A stretch of 64,000 nt of DNA from Pseudacidovorax sp. NFM-22. Lineage in GTDB: Bacteria; Pseudomonadota; Gammaproteobacteria; Burkholderiales; Burkholderiaceae_C. This document shows positions 30,236 to 40,158 of this stretch, piece after piece. The first letter of the stretch is position 1, and every line of letters begins with the position of its first letter. The stretch spans positions 1,116,001-1,180,000 of the forward strand of contig NZ_JACBFY010000001.1 in the NCBI RefSeq assembly GCF_021401245.1, in the 5' to 3' direction. The translations under genes and the position numbers were made by a program. The notes under the pieces are model-generated. The model worked only from the letters and a program-made list of their open reading frames with translations, made no database searches and was not told where the DNA came from.

Positions 30236-31478
30236 GCGTCAGCAAGTGGGTCAGCCACGCGAGCACCTGCACGTCGGCCTCGCCATGCACAGCGTGCTGC
30301 CCCGCGGCGGTGTGATCCACACGCTGGAGCTGGCGACCGCCCTCGCCCGCCAAGGCGTCGCCGTGACCGTCTTCGCCCCGGTGGAGCCAGGCCAGACCCT
30401 GTTCCGCCCGCTGCCCGACGGCCTGCCGCTGCGACTGCAGGCCCTGCCCATGCCGCGCCCCAACGGCACCCTGCTGGCCGACCAGGTCGGCGAGCGCATC
30501 GCGGCCCTCCGTGCCGTACTGCCGGCCGCCGCGGCGCGGGCCGGCGTCGACGTGCTGCACGTGCAGGACAGCCTCAACGGCGCCGCGCTGGCGCAAAGCC
30601 CGCCGGCCATGCCCTGGCTGCGCACCGTGCATCACCTCGACGACTTCACCGATGCCCGCCTCGATGCCTGGCAGGCCATGGCGTGGCAGCGCGCACGGGC
30701 CGTCTGCTGCGTGAGCGACACCTGGTTCGACCAGTTGCGTGCCCGGCCTGAAGCTCCGCGCGTGCACCGCGTCTTCAACGGCGTGGACCTGCAACGCTTT
30801 CGCCCCGGCCCCGTGGCCGAGGATGCCGCGGCCCTTTCCGCACTGACGGCCGCCGGCCTCGACGGCGCGCCGCTGCTGCTGGCCCTGGGCGGCGTAGAGG
30901 CGCGCAAGAACAGCGCGCGTCTGCTGCGCGCCTTCGCCCGACTGCGCCGCGAGGTGCCGCAGGCCGCGCACGCCCGCCTGCTGGTGGCCGGCGGCGCCAG
31001 CCTGCTGCAGCACGGTGCCGAGCAGCAGCGCTGGCAGCTTGCGCTGGCCGACAGCGGTCTCGCCGAAGGGCCCGGCCAGCCGGTCTGGCGCACCGGCCCC
31101 CTGCCCGATGCGGCCAGCGCCGCGCTGATGCGTCGCGCCCGCCTGCTGGCCATGCCCTCGCTCAACGAAGGCTTCGGCCTGGTCGCGCTGGAGGCGCTGG
31201 CCTGCGGCACGCCGGTGCTGGTCTCGCGCCGGGCGCCCTTCACCGAGCACCTGGCCGGCAGCGCCGGCGTGAGCTGGTGCGAGCCCGAGGACGACACCAG
31301 CCTGGCCCTGGGCCTGGCCCGCGCCTGGACTCAGCCGCGCCTGGCGCAACCGCCCGCCGTCTGCCATACCCACAGCTGGGCGCGCAGCGCCCTGACCCAT
31401 CTGCAGGTCTACCGCCAGTGCCTGGCGTCGGCCACCTCTTCCATGCCTACCCACGACCCCATCCCATGCCTGCCATGA
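30228..31478 (+). CDS. Glycosyltransferase family 4, MSMEG_0565 family (Nit1C)
   Basis: GT-B fold glycosyltransferase of 416 residues. The N-terminal domain has LPRGGVIHTLELATALARQG and LHVQDSLNGAAL. The C-terminal nucleotide-sugar domain has LLALGGVEARKNSARLLRAF, the EX7E-type motif in SLNEGFGLVALEALACGTPV, and the following VLVSRRAPFTEHL. The ATG at 30228 lies inside the previous gene's last codons. Its end overlaps the MSMEG_0570-like gene by 13 bp. Donor and acceptor are unknown; in this cluster it may modify a small nitrogen-containing metabolite. Confidence 0.88.
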   Translation: MPERQQVGQPREHLHVGLAMHSVLPRGGVIHTLELATALARQGVAVTVFAPVEPGQTLFRPLPDGLPLRLQALPMPRPNGTLLADQVGERIAALRAVLPAAAARAGVDVLHVQDSLNGAALAQSPPAMPWLRTVHHLDDFTDARLDAWQAMAWQRARAVCCVSDTWFDQLRARPEAPRVHRVFNGVDLQRFRPGPVAEDAAALSALTAAGLDGAPLLLALGGVEARKNSARLLRAFARLRREVPQAAHARLLVAGGASLLQHGAEQQRWQLALADSGLAEGPGQPVWRTGPLPDAASAALMRRARLLAMPSLNEGFGLVALEALACGTPVLVSRRAPFTEHLAGSAGVSWCEPEDDTSLALGLARAWTQPRLAQPPAVCHTHSWARSALTHLQVYRQCLASATSSMPTHDPIPCLP

Positions 31479-31759
31479 CCTACACCCTGCGCTGGCCCGA
31501 TGCCAGCGAGACCGTCGCCTACTCGCCCTCGCTGGTGATCCAGGACTACTTCGCGCCCGGCCAGGCGTATGCGCTCGATGACTTCCTGCAGAAGCTGCGC
31601 GAGGCCACCGGCATCGCCAACGACCGGGTACGGGCCAAGTTCGGCTTCGCCTGCTCGCGCGCCAGCGACCAGTTGGCGGACATCGAGGCCCGCGTGGCCC
31701 GCCATGCCGGCGCGCCCGGCGCCCAGGTGCAGGTCGTGGCCTTCGGGCCGGCGGACTGA
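31466..31759 (+). CDS. MSMEG_0570-family small protein (Nit1C)
   Basis: Ninety-seven residues, matching the small family named after MSMEG_0570 and found only in these clusters. It opens with MPAMTYTLRWPDASE, then YSPSLVIQDYFAPGQAYALD and VRAKFGFACSRASDQLADIE, which carries one conserved-looking cysteine. The ATG at 31466 gives the family-like MPxM start; the second ATG at 31475 overlaps the previous stop as ATGA and is the alternative. The function is unknown. Confidence 0.85.
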   Translation: MPAMTYTLRWPDASETVAYSPSLVIQDYFAPGQAYALDDFLQKLREATGIANDRVRAKFGFACSRASDQLADIEARVARHAGAPGAQVQVVAFGPAD

Positions 31760-31795
31760 GCCACCGCGCCCGCTTCCCCATCCAAGGAGTAACCC

Positions 31796-33082
31796 ATGAC
31801 CGCTTCCACTGCCCTCGCCCCGCACTACCCCGTCGTCGTCATCGGCGGCGGCCAGGCCGGGCTGTCCACCAGCCATTACCTGCAGCAGGCCGGCATCGCG
31901 CACGTCGTGCTCGAAATGCACCGCATCGGCCATGCCTGGCGCGACCAGCGCTGGGACAGCTTCTGCCTGGTCACCCCCAACTGGCAGTGCCGTCTGCCCG
32001 ACTTTCCCTACAGCGGCCCGGACCCGAAGGGCTTCATGCTGCGCGACGAGATCGTGGCCTACCTGGAGGCCTTCGCCCGCAAGACCCGACCACCCGTGAT
32101 CGAAGGCGTGACGGTGCAGTCCGTGCGGCGCCATGCCGACGGCATGCTCGAAGTGAGCACCACGCTCGGCACCTGCCTGGCCGACCATGTGGTCGTGGCC
32201 ACCGGCGGCTACGACCTGCCCATCGTGCCCGCCTGCGCCCACAGCCTGCCGCCGGCCATCACCCAGCTGCATTCGGTGGACTACCGCAACCCGGCGCAGC
32301 TGCCGCCCGGCGAGGTGCTGGTGGTGGGCTCCGGCCAGTCGGGCGTACAGATCATGGAAGACCTGCACCTGGCCGGCCGCAAGGTGCACCTGGCCGTGGG
32401 CTCGGCACCGCGCTCGCCGCGCGTGTACCGCGGCCGCGAATCCACCGAATGGCTGCACGAGCTGGGCTTCTACAACCTCACGGTCGACCGCCATCCGCTG
32501 GGCGACGAAGCCCGTCACAAGACCAACCACTACATGACCGGCCGCGACGGCGGCCACGAGATCGACCTGCGCCGCTTCGCGCTGGAAGGGGTGCGGCTGT
32601 ACGGCACGCTGGCCGACATCCAGGGCACGCAGGTGAGCTTCCGCCCCGACCTCACGCGCAACCTCGACGAGGCCGACGAGGTGTACTGCAACATCCGCCG
32701 CGACATCGATGCCTACATCGCGCGCGCAGGCATCGACGCGCCGGTGGAACCGCCCTTCCAGAAGGCCTGGCAGCCCGATGCCGACCCCACGCTGCTGGAC
32801 CTGCAGGCCGCCGGCATCACCAGCATCGTGTGGGCCATCGGCTTCCGGCCCGACCACCGGTGGATCGACCTGCCCGTCTTCGACGGCCGCGGCCATCCGC
32901 GCTTCCGCCGCGGCGTGACCGCAGAGCCGGGGCTCTATTTCGTCGGCCTGCCCTGGCTCAACACCTGGGGCTCCGGGCGCTTCCTGGGCGTGGCGGACGA
33001 TGCGCAACACCTGGTCGAGGTGATCGGCCAGCGCATCGCCGCGGCCGCCGACCTGCCCGAGCCGGTGGCCGAGGCTGCCTGA
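31796..33082 (+). CDS. Flavin-dependent oxidoreductase, MSMEG_0569 family (Nit1C)
   Basis: FAD/NAD(P)H-dependent enzyme of 428 residues with the layout of flavoprotein monooxygenases. The FAD-binding GxGxxG is [18 protein letters not shown] near residue 18, a second dinucleotide fold is [17 protein letters not shown] near residue 178, and the closing ATG-like segment is [19 protein letters not shown]. It is the last gene of the Nit1C cluster, 36 bp after the MSMEG_0570-like gene, with a TCCAAGGAG ribosome site. It converges with the CMD/AhpD gene 12 bp away. In cyanide assimilation an oxygenation step has been suggested; that role here is inference. Confidence 0.9.
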   Translation: MTASTALAPHYPVVVIGGGQAGLSTSHYLQQAGIAHVVLEMHRIGHAWRDQRWDSFCLVTPNWQCRLPDFPYSGPDPKGFMLRDEIVAYLEAFARKTRPPVIEGVTVQSVRRHADGMLEVSTTLGTCLADHVVVATGGYDLPIVPACAHSLPPAITQLHSVDYRNPAQLPPGEVLVVGSGQSGVQIMEDLHLAGRKVHLAVGSAPRSPRVYRGRESTEWLHELGFYNLTVDRHPLGDEARHKTNHYMTGRDGGHEIDLRRFALEGVRLYGTLADIQGTQVSFRPDLTRNLDEADEVYCNIRRDIDAYIARAGIDAPVEPPFQKAWQPDADPTLLDLQAAGITSIVWAIGFRPDHRWIDLPVFDGRGHPRFRRGVTAEPGLYFVGLPWLNTWGSGRFLGVADDAQHLVEVIGQRIAAAADLPEPVAEAA

Positions 33083-33094
33083 CGGGAGAAGGGC

Positions 33095-34273
33095 TCAGCC
33101 CTCGCCGCCGTACACCGGCTCGCCCAGGTTGAGCATCAGCCGGTTGGCCCAGGCGAAGATGGCGATGGCATGGACCAGGTCCAGGATCTCCAGGTCCGAC
33201 AGGCCCGCCGCGCGCAGCGGTGCGATGTCACTGGCGCCGAAGCCGGCCGGGGCTGCCGTGAGCGTGATGGAGGCCTGCACGATGGCCCGCTCGCGCGCGT
33301 TGGTGCCGGCGCCCTGCGGTTCGTGGAAGACCTGCGCGATCACGTCGTTGCGCTTGGCCAGTTGCTCGAAGCGCTGGGCATGCACGGAGGCGCAGTACAC
33401 GCAGCCGTTGATGCGCGAGACCACCGCGCTCGCCAGCTCGCGCTCAGCCCTCGACAGGCCGCCGGGCGCATACATGATGGCGTTGAAGACCGTGGAGCGC
33501 TCCTGCAGGATGGCCGGCTGCTGCACCAGCAGCAGGTAGTAGTCGCTGGTCTTGGCCTTGGGATGGCTGGTCTCCAGCACCGCGGTCTGCTCCGGTGTCG
33601 CGTTAGCCAGGTCCAGCACCGGCAGCCAGGCCTTCCAGCCCAGCGTCTCGCTGGTGAAGCCGTTGATGCGCAGCGGCTCGCCCGGCTTGGGCAGGTTGGC
33701 GGGGTGCACGAAGGGCGCTGTGTCCTCTGTCGTCGCGGCCGATGGGGCCAGCGCATCGCCGGCCGCGGCCAGCGCCTGCAGGCCGGCCAGCACGCGCACC
33801 TGGTAGGCCACGTAGGCGATCAGTTGGGCCAACGCCACCACGGCCGGCGTGTCGATGCCGGCGGCGGGCAGGCGCAGCAGCGCGGCCTGGTCGCCTTCGA
33901 CAGGCTTGTCGGCCAGGGCGATGGCGAAGCGCAGGATCTCGGTCAGACGGGCGTCGTCGGCCGGCACCGCGTTGCCATCGAGCGCGGCCTGCTGGGCGGC
34001 GGTGGGCGTGCCCAGCGCCAGCAGCTGCGTCCGGTAGTGGTCGGCCAGGGCCGTCACGCCGGCACGGCGCGCGATCTCGTGCGCGGCCAGCAGACGCTCG
34101 GCCAGGCTCAGGCCGGTCAGCGCCGGGTCGAACAGCCGCGCGTGGCTGCCCTGCGTGGCCGTGACCACCTTGTCGCGCTGGTGGCGCACGGCATGCAGCG
34201 GCGCGCCATCGGCCAGCGGTACCAGCGCGTCGATCAGGTCGGGGACGGTGGGGGTGGAGGCAGCAGAAGTCAT
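33095..34273 (-). CDS. Fused double CMD/AhpD-type protein (Avi_7170 + Avi_7169 families)
   Basis: A 392-residue protein with two alkylhydroperoxidase/carboxymuconolactone-decarboxylase-type domains. The N-terminal half (about 1-185) resembles the CMD family of Avi_7170 (DLIDALVPLADGAPLHAVRH, IAYVAYQVRVLAGLQAL). The C-terminal half (about 210-392) resembles the Avi_7169 peroxidase family and has the redox motif CVYCASVH. In Agrobacterium the two are separate genes; here they are one. It is the last gene of the ABC-importer operon, with ATGA overlap to the BAAT-like gene. AhpD-like proteins reduce peroxides through the CXXC pair; the substrate is unknown. Confidence 0.85.
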   Translation of the reverse strand: MTSAASTPTVPDLIDALVPLADGAPLHAVRHQRDKVVTATQGSHARLFDPALTGLSLAERLLAAHEIARRAGVTALADHYRTQLLALGTPTAAQQAALDGNAVPADDARLTEILRFAIALADKPVEGDQAALLRLPAAGIDTPAVVALAQLIAYVAYQVRVLAGLQALAAAGDALAPSAATTEDTAPFVHPANLPKPGEPLRINGFTSETLGWKAWLPVLDLANATPEQTAVLETSHPKAKTSDYYLLLVQQPAILQERSTVFNAIMYAPGGLSRAERELASAVVSRINGCVYCASVHAQRFEQLAKRNDVIAQVFHEPQGAGTNARERAIVQASITLTAAPAGFGASDIAPLRAAGLSDLEILDLVHAIAIFAWANRLMLNLGEPVYGGEG

Positions 34274-35580
34274 GGCTTGGCCTTGGCCGCCGAGGCGGCC
34301 TGTTGGAGGAAGTCGCGCACGCCGGCCCAGGAAGCCTCGTCGGCATGCGCATTGGCGGCGGGCGTGCCGCCGCTGGTGCTGAGCCGTCCCGAGACCGGAT
34401 GGGCATAGGCCAGCTGCGTGGTCGGCACGTAAGGAAAGACGATGGAATGGCCGGCGCCCTCGAAGTCGAGGTGCTCCACCGGCCACGGGTGGCCATGCGC
34501 GGCCAGGCGCTCGACCACCATGCGCCCATAGAGGCTGGACGGCCAGGAGCCGTCGTCGGTGGCCGACAGCAGCATCACCGGCCCGCGGATGCGCTCGACA
34601 GGGATGCGGGCGCGCTCCACGGCCTCGGCGTCCTGCAGGGCAGTGAGCAAGGCATTGGCATGGCGACGCGGCTCCGGGCCTTCGTCCCAGGGCGCCCAGG
34701 TCGCCGTGCGGTTGCCCTGCCACAGGTGCGGCAGCGGCTGGCCGCGCCACCACCAGGCCGGGCCGTTGCGGCTGTCGGGACCGTTGGCCGGGTTGCAGGC
34801 GTTCTGCGCGCTGTGCACCACGGCGCCGGGCACGTAGCCGATCACGGCCGAGACCATCTCGGGCATCAGCGTGGCGAGCAGCAGCACCAGCTCGCCCCCG
34901 CGCGACTGGCCCGACAGCGCGACGAAGCCGCCCGCGGGTTTCAGCTGCGCATGCATCCATTGGAGGGCCGTCTCGAAATACTCCAGGTGCGTGTCCGAGA
35001 TGTGATCCGGCCGGCCGGGCGACTTGAAGTAGCCCAGCGCCAGCGCCGCGTAGCCGTGCGAGGCATAGAGCGCCGCACGCGGCTCGTTGATGCCGCCCCC
35101 GCTGCCGTTGAGCACCATCACCGCCGGATGCGGGCCCGGCCCCGGCGGCAGGAAGAGCGTGGCCGACAGGCCGTCGTCCCGCACCTCGCGGCGCGTCACG
35201 CCCTCACCCATCAACCGCTGCACGAAGGCGGCCTGCCAGCGACTGCCGTCCGCGCGCGTGAGCACCAGCTCGGTCGTGAGCGGCGCAGCAGGCTCGGCCG
35301 CGAAGACCTCGCGCGGCGCGCCGGGCCGCTCGGGCACCTGCGCCCAGACCAGACCCATGGGCGAGACGCCCTCGTAGCTGCCGCCGGCCAGCGGCGCATC
35401 GCGGCCCAGGTCCACGGTGCCGTCGGCATCGGCGATCAGCCCGACCTGCGCCGTCCAGGCGATGCCCGGGCCGCGCACGGTGCGGCTCTCGATGCGCACC
35501 CGCTCGCCGGGCGCCAGTCCTTCGGCCGCGATGCGCCGCGGCACATCGATCAGCGCATCGGCGGGCGTGACTTGCAGCAT
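34270..35580 (-). CDS. Acyl-CoA thioesterase / BAAT-like hydrolase
   Basis: A 436-residue protein with the two-domain layout of acyl-CoA thioester hydrolases and bile-acid-CoA:amino-acid N-acyltransferases. Residues 1-130 are an N-terminal beta domain (LAPGERVRIESRTVRGPGIA, LVWAQVPE). The alpha/beta-hydrolase domain follows with HPAVMVLNGSGGGINEPRA, nucleophile FVALSGQSRGGELVLLLA (serine, suggesting thioesterase rather than transferase chemistry), Asp in LLSATDDGSWPS, and His in EGAGHSIVFPYVP. It sits in the importer operon, 10 bp after the solute-binding protein gene. It may act on an imported acyl amide or thioester. Confidence 0.86.
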   Translation of the reverse strand: MLQVTPADALIDVPRRIAAEGLAPGERVRIESRTVRGPGIAWTAQVGLIADADGTVDLGRDAPLAGGSYEGVSPMGLVWAQVPERPGAPREVFAAEPAAPLTTELVLTRADGSRWQAAFVQRLMGEGVTRREVRDDGLSATLFLPPGPGPHPAVMVLNGSGGGINEPRAALYASHGYAALALGYFKSPGRPDHISDTHLEYFETALQWMHAQLKPAGGFVALSGQSRGGELVLLLATLMPEMVSAVIGYVPGAVVHSAQNACNPANGPDSRNGPAWWWRGQPLPHLWQGNRTATWAPWDEGPEPRRHANALLTALQDAEAVERARIPVERIRGPVMLLSATDDGSWPSSLYGRMVVERLAAHGHPWPVEHLDFEGAGHSIVFPYVPTTQLAYAHPVSGRLSTSGGTPAANAHADEASWAGVRDFLQQAASAAKAKP

Positions 35581-35590
35581 CGGTGCAGCC

Positions 35591-37165
35591 TCAGTTGGTC
35601 CTGGTGACCTGCATGGCCGTCGTGCGGTCGCTCAGCAGCGGCACCACCTTCAGGCCCTTCTTGGCGGCCCAGATGTTCTGGTAGTGGAAGAGCGGAATGT
35701 GGCCCACGTCGTCGGTCACCAGCTTGGCCGCGTGGCGGAAGATGGCTTCGCGCCGGCGGGCGTCGAACTCGACGGTGGCGGCGTCCAGCGCCTTGTCCAC
35801 GTTCTCGTTGCTGTAGCGGCCCCAGTTGTTGATGCCGCGACCGCGCTGGGGGTCGTAGCTGGCCAGGGTCTGCAGCAGGCCGTAGCCGGCCTCGCCGGTG
35901 CCGTTGCCCCAGGCGATCACGCTGACGGCGTATTCGTTCTTGGAGGCGCGGCCCGAATACACCGACCAGGGCACCACTTCCACCTTGGTCTTGACGCCGA
36001 TGCGCGACCAGAACTGCGCCACGGCCTGCACCGTCTCGGGCGCCTGCGGATAGCGGTCGCCGGGCACGTGGATGGCGATCTGGAAGCCCTGCGGATAGCC
36101 GGCCTCGGCCAGCAGCTTCTTGGCCTGCTCGGCGTTGTAGGGAATGTCCTTGACCTCGGGGTTGTAGCCGAAGCTGTTCTTGGGCATCCACTGGTTGGCC
36201 TCGGTCACGGTGCCCTGCAGCACGCGGTCGACGATGGCCTTGCGATTGATGCCCAGCGACAGCGCCTGCCGCACGCGCAGGTCGGTCAGCGGGTTCTTGT
36301 CGAGCACCTTGCCGGCGTTGTCGGTGATGAACTCGTTGGGGCCTTCGCGCAGCGTGGGCTGCAGGAGCAGCACGCGCAGGCCGGGGTAGGTGTAGACGCT
36401 GACCTTCGGGTCCTTGCGCAGCTTCTCGACATCGGTGACGGCCACCTTGTCGATCACGTCCACGTCGCCGGCCAGCAGCGCCGCGGTGCGGGCCGCGCCG
36501 TTGTTGATGAAGCGGTAGGTCACCTTGTCCCACTGCGGCTTGGGGCCCCAGTAGCCGGGGTTGCGCTCGAACACGGTGCGGTCGCCCGGCGTGTACGAGA
36601 TGAACTTGTACGGGCCGGTGCCCACCACGGCCTTGCCGCTGTTGTAGTCCTCGGTGCGCGCCTTCTCGCCCACATGCTTGCTCACCACGTAGATGGAGGC
36701 GATCTCCAGCGGCAGCATGGGGTTGGGCGTGCTGGTCTTGACGATCAGCGTGCCCGGGTCCTTGGCGGTGGCCGATTCGACCGAGCGCAGCGCGCCCGAG
36801 TACGAGGCCACCGAGCCCGGCACGCTGCGCGCACGCTGGAAGGAGAACACGATGTCCTCGGCCGACACGGGCGTGCCGTCCTGCCACTTGATGGCGGTGT
36901 TGATCTTGAATTCCCAGGTCTTGTCGTCCAGTGACTTCCAGCTGGAGGCCAGGCCCGGGTCCAGCTTGCCGCCGTCGCGCGAGGTGACCAGCGAATCCCA
37001 GAAATGCAGCGCCAGCGAGCGGTCGCCCGCATGGTTGTTGAGCTGCGGGTCCACCGACGAGACGGGATCGGCGAAGCCGATGGCGAGGTTCTGCGCCGCG
37101 GCGCCGGCGGCGGCGATCAGGGCGGCGGCCGCGACGGCCGCGGTGCGCAGGGAATGGGGAGTCAT
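35591..37165 (-). CDS. ABC transporter solute-binding protein (dipeptide/nickel family, SBP class C)
   Basis: Periplasmic binding protein of 524 residues. The ATG at 37165 gives a clean signal peptide (MTPHSLRTAAVAAAALIAAA, cleavage after GAAA). The mature protein shows the family's WEFKINTAIKWQDGTPVSAE, TGPYKFISYTPGDRTVFERN and RQALSLGINRKAIVDRVLQG. It most resembles the KPN_01854 group, which recurs with CMD/AhpD-like genes. The rest of the importer is encoded upstream in the same operon. The ligand could be a peptide, opine or modified amino acid and cannot be told from the sequence. Confidence 0.9.
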   Translation of the reverse strand: MTPHSLRTAAVAAAALIAAAGAAAQNLAIGFADPVSSVDPQLNNHAGDRSLALHFWDSLVTSRDGGKLDPGLASSWKSLDDKTWEFKINTAIKWQDGTPVSAEDIVFSFQRARSVPGSVASYSGALRSVESATAKDPGTLIVKTSTPNPMLPLEIASIYVVSKHVGEKARTEDYNSGKAVVGTGPYKFISYTPGDRTVFERNPGYWGPKPQWDKVTYRFINNGAARTAALLAGDVDVIDKVAVTDVEKLRKDPKVSVYTYPGLRVLLLQPTLREGPNEFITDNAGKVLDKNPLTDLRVRQALSLGINRKAIVDRVLQGTVTEANQWMPKNSFGYNPEVKDIPYNAEQAKKLLAEAGYPQGFQIAIHVPGDRYPQAPETVQAVAQFWSRIGVKTKVEVVPWSVYSGRASKNEYAVSVIAWGNGTGEAGYGLLQTLASYDPQRGRGINNWGRYSNENVDKALDAATVEFDARRREAIFRHAAKLVTDDVGHIPLFHYQNIWAAKKGLKVVPLLSDRTTAMQVTRTN

Positions 37166-37205
37166 GGGCGATCCTTTCGTCAGGGAACAGCGGGAAGGGG
37201 GGCGA

Positions 37206-38249
37206 TCAGAGGGCGTCCAGGTGGCAGGCGCTCTGGTGATGGATGGCGACGCCGCGAAGTTGAGGCACCTCGGTGCGGCAGCGGTCCATGGCGTGCGGAC
37301 ACCGTGGATGGAAGTGGCAGCCGCTGGGCGGCGCCAGCGGGCTGGGAATCTCGCCGCGGATGGGCGCGAACTGCGCACGCCGGGCATCGATGCGCGGAAT
37401 CTCCTGCAGCAGCGCCCGGGTGTAGGGATGCCGCGGGTTGGCGAAAAGCTCGTCCACCGGCGCCGACTCGACCACGCGGCCGAGGTACATCACGACCACG
37501 CGGTCGCACAGGTGCTCGATCACGCCCAGGTCATGGCTGATGAACAGGTAGGCCAGGCCCAGCTGCTCGCGCAGGTCCATGAACAGGTTGAGGATCTGCG
37601 CCTGGATCGACACGTCCAGCGCGGCCACCGCCTCGTCGCAGACCAGCATGCGCGGCTGCACCGCCAGCGCCCGGGCGATGCCGATGCGCTGGCGCTGGCC
37701 ACCGCTGAACTGGTGCGGGTAGCGGTGGCGCAGCGACGGATCGAGCCCGGCGCGTTCGAGCTGGGCGCAGACGTAGTCGTCCTCGCCGGCCGCGTCGGTC
37801 AGGCCGTGCAGCCGCGCCGCCTCGCCCACGATGCGGGCCACGCGCAGGCGCGGGTTGAGGCTGCCGAAGGGGTCCTGGAAGACCATCTGCACCTTCAGCC
37901 GCGCGGCAAGCCGGGCGCGGTCATCCATCCGTGCGATGTCGTGGCCGTCGACGAAGACCTCGCCCTCGCTCGGCGCCAGCAAACCGGCGGCGATGCGGCC
38001 CAGCGTGGACTTGCCGCAGCCCGATTCGCCCACCAGGCCGACCACCTCGCCGGGCTGCACCTGCAGGTCCACATGGTCCACGGCATGGGTGATGGCGGGC
38101 GCCTCGCCCAGGCCCAGGGTGCGCAGGCGGCGGTCCAGCCAGCCTTCCTGACGCTCGCCGAAGCGCTTGGAGATGGCGCGCAGATCGACCAGCGGCGTGG
38201 CCGCTGCCGGGTGCGCCATGTCGATGGCAGAAGAAGGCAGTGCGCTCAT
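37206..38249 (-). CDS. ABC importer ATPase (DppF/OppF type)
   Basis: ATP-binding subunit of 347 residues. Walker A is [13 protein letters not shown], the signature is [16 protein letters not shown], and Walker B is [17 protein letters not shown], with the switch His in FISHDLG. The C-terminal oligopeptide-transporter domain is present, with the Cys set in [19 protein letters not shown] that may bind an iron-sulfur cluster. It overlaps the DppD-type gene start by four bases and lies 40 bp before the solute-binding protein gene. Confidence 0.94.
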   Translation of the reverse strand: MSALPSSAIDMAHPAAATPLVDLRAISKRFGERQEGWLDRRLRTLGLGEAPAITHAVDHVDLQVQPGEVVGLVGESGCGKSTLGRIAAGLLAPSEGEVFVDGHDIARMDDRARLAARLKVQMVFQDPFGSLNPRLRVARIVGEAARLHGLTDAAGEDDYVCAQLERAGLDPSLRHRYPHQFSGGQRQRIGIARALAVQPRMLVCDEAVAALDVSIQAQILNLFMDLREQLGLAYLFISHDLGVIEHLCDRVVVMYLGRVVESAPVDELFANPRHPYTRALLQEIPRIDARRAQFAPIRGEIPSPLAPPSGCHFHPRCPHAMDRCRTEVPQLRGVAIHHQSACHLDAL

Positions 38250-39238
38250 TCAGCGGCTCCCGGATGGATGCAGCGCGCCTGGTGCGCGGGCACCTCGGCC
38301 CGTGGCGCGACGAGGGCCGGCACGGCCGCCTGGCACTCTGGCGTGGCCCGCGGGCAGCGCGGTGCGAAGGCGCAGCCGGCGGGCAGGCGCGCCAGATGCG
38401 GCGCCATGCCCGGAATCTGCTTGAGCCGCGCCCCGCGCCGGTTGGCGCTGGGCAGGCTGCCGATGAGACCCTGCGTGTAGGGATGCTGCGGCCGGTCGAG
38501 CACGTCGTCCACCGCGCCGATCTCCACGATGCGACCGGCATACATCACCGCGATCGCATCGGCCAGGCCAGCCACCACCGACAGGTCGTGGCTGATCCAG
38601 ATCATGGCGGTGCCGCTGTCCTTCACCAGCTTCTGCATCTCCGACAGGATCTGCGCCTGGATGGTCACGTCCAGCGCCGTCGTCGGCTCGTCCGCGATGA
38701 TCAGCGCCGGCTTGTGCAGCAGCGCGATGGCGATCGCCACCCGCTGGCGCATGCCGCCCGAGAGCTGGTGCGGATAGGCGCGCAGCCGCTCTTCGGGGCT
38801 GGGGATGCCCATCAGCGCCAGCGTCTCGGCCGCATGGCGGCGGGCGGTGGCGGTGTCCACGTCGCGGTGGGCGCGCACGGCCTCGACCATCTGCACGTCG
38901 ATGCGCAGCACCGGGTTCAGGGTGGCCATCGGGTCCTGGAAGATCATGGCGATGCGGTCGCCGCGCAACTGCCGCAAGGCTTTGGGCGGCAGCGTGCGCA
39001 GGTCCTGCCCCTGGAACAGCACCTCGCCGCCTTCGATGCGCCCGGGCGGATCGACCAGGCCCATGACCGAGAACCCGGTCACCGACTTGCCCGAGCCCGA
39101 CTCGCCCACCAGGCCCAGCACCTGGCCGCGGCCCAGCGTGAAGGACACGCCATCGACCACGGGCAGCACGCCATCGCGGGTGTGGAAGCGGGTGCGCAGA
39201 TCGCGCAGCTCCAGCACGGGAGTGGCTTCGCCGCTCAT
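38246..39238 (-). CDS. ABC importer ATPase (DppD/OppD type)
   Basis: ATP-binding subunit of 330 residues. Walker A is [17 protein letters not shown], the signature is [16 protein letters not shown], and Walker B is [17 protein letters not shown]. The C-terminus has the Cys-containing segment [18 protein letters not shown]. The ATG at 39238 overlaps the permease stop. It is one of two ATPases, as is usual for dipeptide-class importers. Confidence 0.94.
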   Translation of the reverse strand: MSGEATPVLELRDLRTRFHTRDGVLPVVDGVSFTLGRGQVLGLVGESGSGKSVTGFSVMGLVDPPGRIEGGEVLFQGQDLRTLPPKALRQLRGDRIAMIFQDPMATLNPVLRIDVQMVEAVRAHRDVDTATARRHAAETLALMGIPSPEERLRAYPHQLSGGMRQRVAIAIALLHKPALIIADEPTTALDVTIQAQILSEMQKLVKDSGTAMIWISHDLSVVAGLADAIAVMYAGRIVEIGAVDDVLDRPQHPYTQGLIGSLPSANRRGARLKQIPGMAPHLARLPAGCAFAPRCPRATPECQAAVPALVAPRAEVPAHQARCIHPGAAE

Positions 39239-40158
39239 TTCTGCAACCTCGGATTCAGGACATCGCGCAGTTGGTCGCCCACCAGGTTGATCGCGACGAT
39301 GGTGGCCAGCAGCGCCAGGCCGGGGAAGAGGCTGATCCAGTATTCGTTGGACAGCAGGTACTGGTAGCCATTGGAGATCAGCAGGCCCAGCGAGGGCTCG
39401 GTGATCGGCACGCCCAGCCCCAGGAAGGACAGCGTCGCCTCCAGCGTGATGGCCCGCGCCACCTGCAGCGCGCCGATCACCAGCAGCGGCGGCAGGCAGT
39501 TGGGCAGCACATGGCCGACCAGGATGCGCCAGGGCGGAATGCCCTGGCCGCGGGCGGCATCGACATACTCGCGCCGCGTCTCCACCAGCGCCTGACCGCG
39601 CGCGGTGCGGGCGTAGTAGGCCCATTCGAGCAGCACCAGCGTGAGCACGACGTTGGTGATGCCCTTGCCCAGGTAGGCCAGGATCATCAGCGCCATCAGG
39701 ATGGTCGGAAAGGACAGCAGCAGGTCCACCAGCCGCATCAGCAGCGCGTCGACCCGGCCGCCTGCATAGGCGGCCAGCAGGCCCACCAGCGTGCCCAGCA
39801 CTGCCGCGATGAGGGCCGAGCCCACGCCCACGCCCAGGCTGATGCGCAGGCCGTAGACGATGGCCGAGTACAGGTCGCGGCCCTGGCCGTCGGTGCCCAG
39901 CCAGTAGGTGTACCCGCCCTCGCCGCGCGGCGAGCCGGGCGGCAGGCGGGCGTCGAGCACGTCCAACTGCAGCAGGTCGTACGGGTTCTGCGGCGTGATC
40001 CACGGCGCGGCCAGGGCCACGACGACGACCACGGCCAGCATCAGCAGCCCGGCAATGGCGACGCGCGACTGCAGGAAGTCGCTGCCCACGCGCCACCAGA
40101 AGCCGCGTTCGGGCTTCGGTGCGGCGGTGGACGAAGAAGAGGTCGGCAACGCGCTCAC
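39235..40158 (-). CDS. ABC importer permease (DppC type)
   Basis: Inner-membrane permease of 307 residues with six or so transmembrane helices. The EAA-loop motif for ATPase contact is YVDAARGQGIPPWRILVGHV, followed by LGLGVPITEPSLGLLI. It starts at GTG 40158; that GTG overlaps the stop of the DppB-type gene as GTGA, and no ATG lies in reach. The N-terminus carries a short Ser/Thr-rich segment before the first helix. Confidence 0.93.
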   Translation of the reverse strand: MSALPTSSSSTAAPKPERGFWWRVGSDFLQSRVAIAGLLMLAVVVVVALAAPWITPQNPYDLLQLDVLDARLPPGSPRGEGGYTYWLGTDGQGRDLYSAIVYGLRISLGVGVGSALIAAVLGTLVGLLAAYAGGRVDALLMRLVDLLLSFPTILMALMILAYLGKGITNVVLTLVLLEWAYYARTARGQALVETRREYVDAARGQGIPPWRILVGHVLPNCLPPLLVIGALQVARAITLEATLSFLGLGVPITEPSLGLLISNGYQYLLSNEYWISLFPGLALLATIVAINLVGDQLRDVLNPRLQK

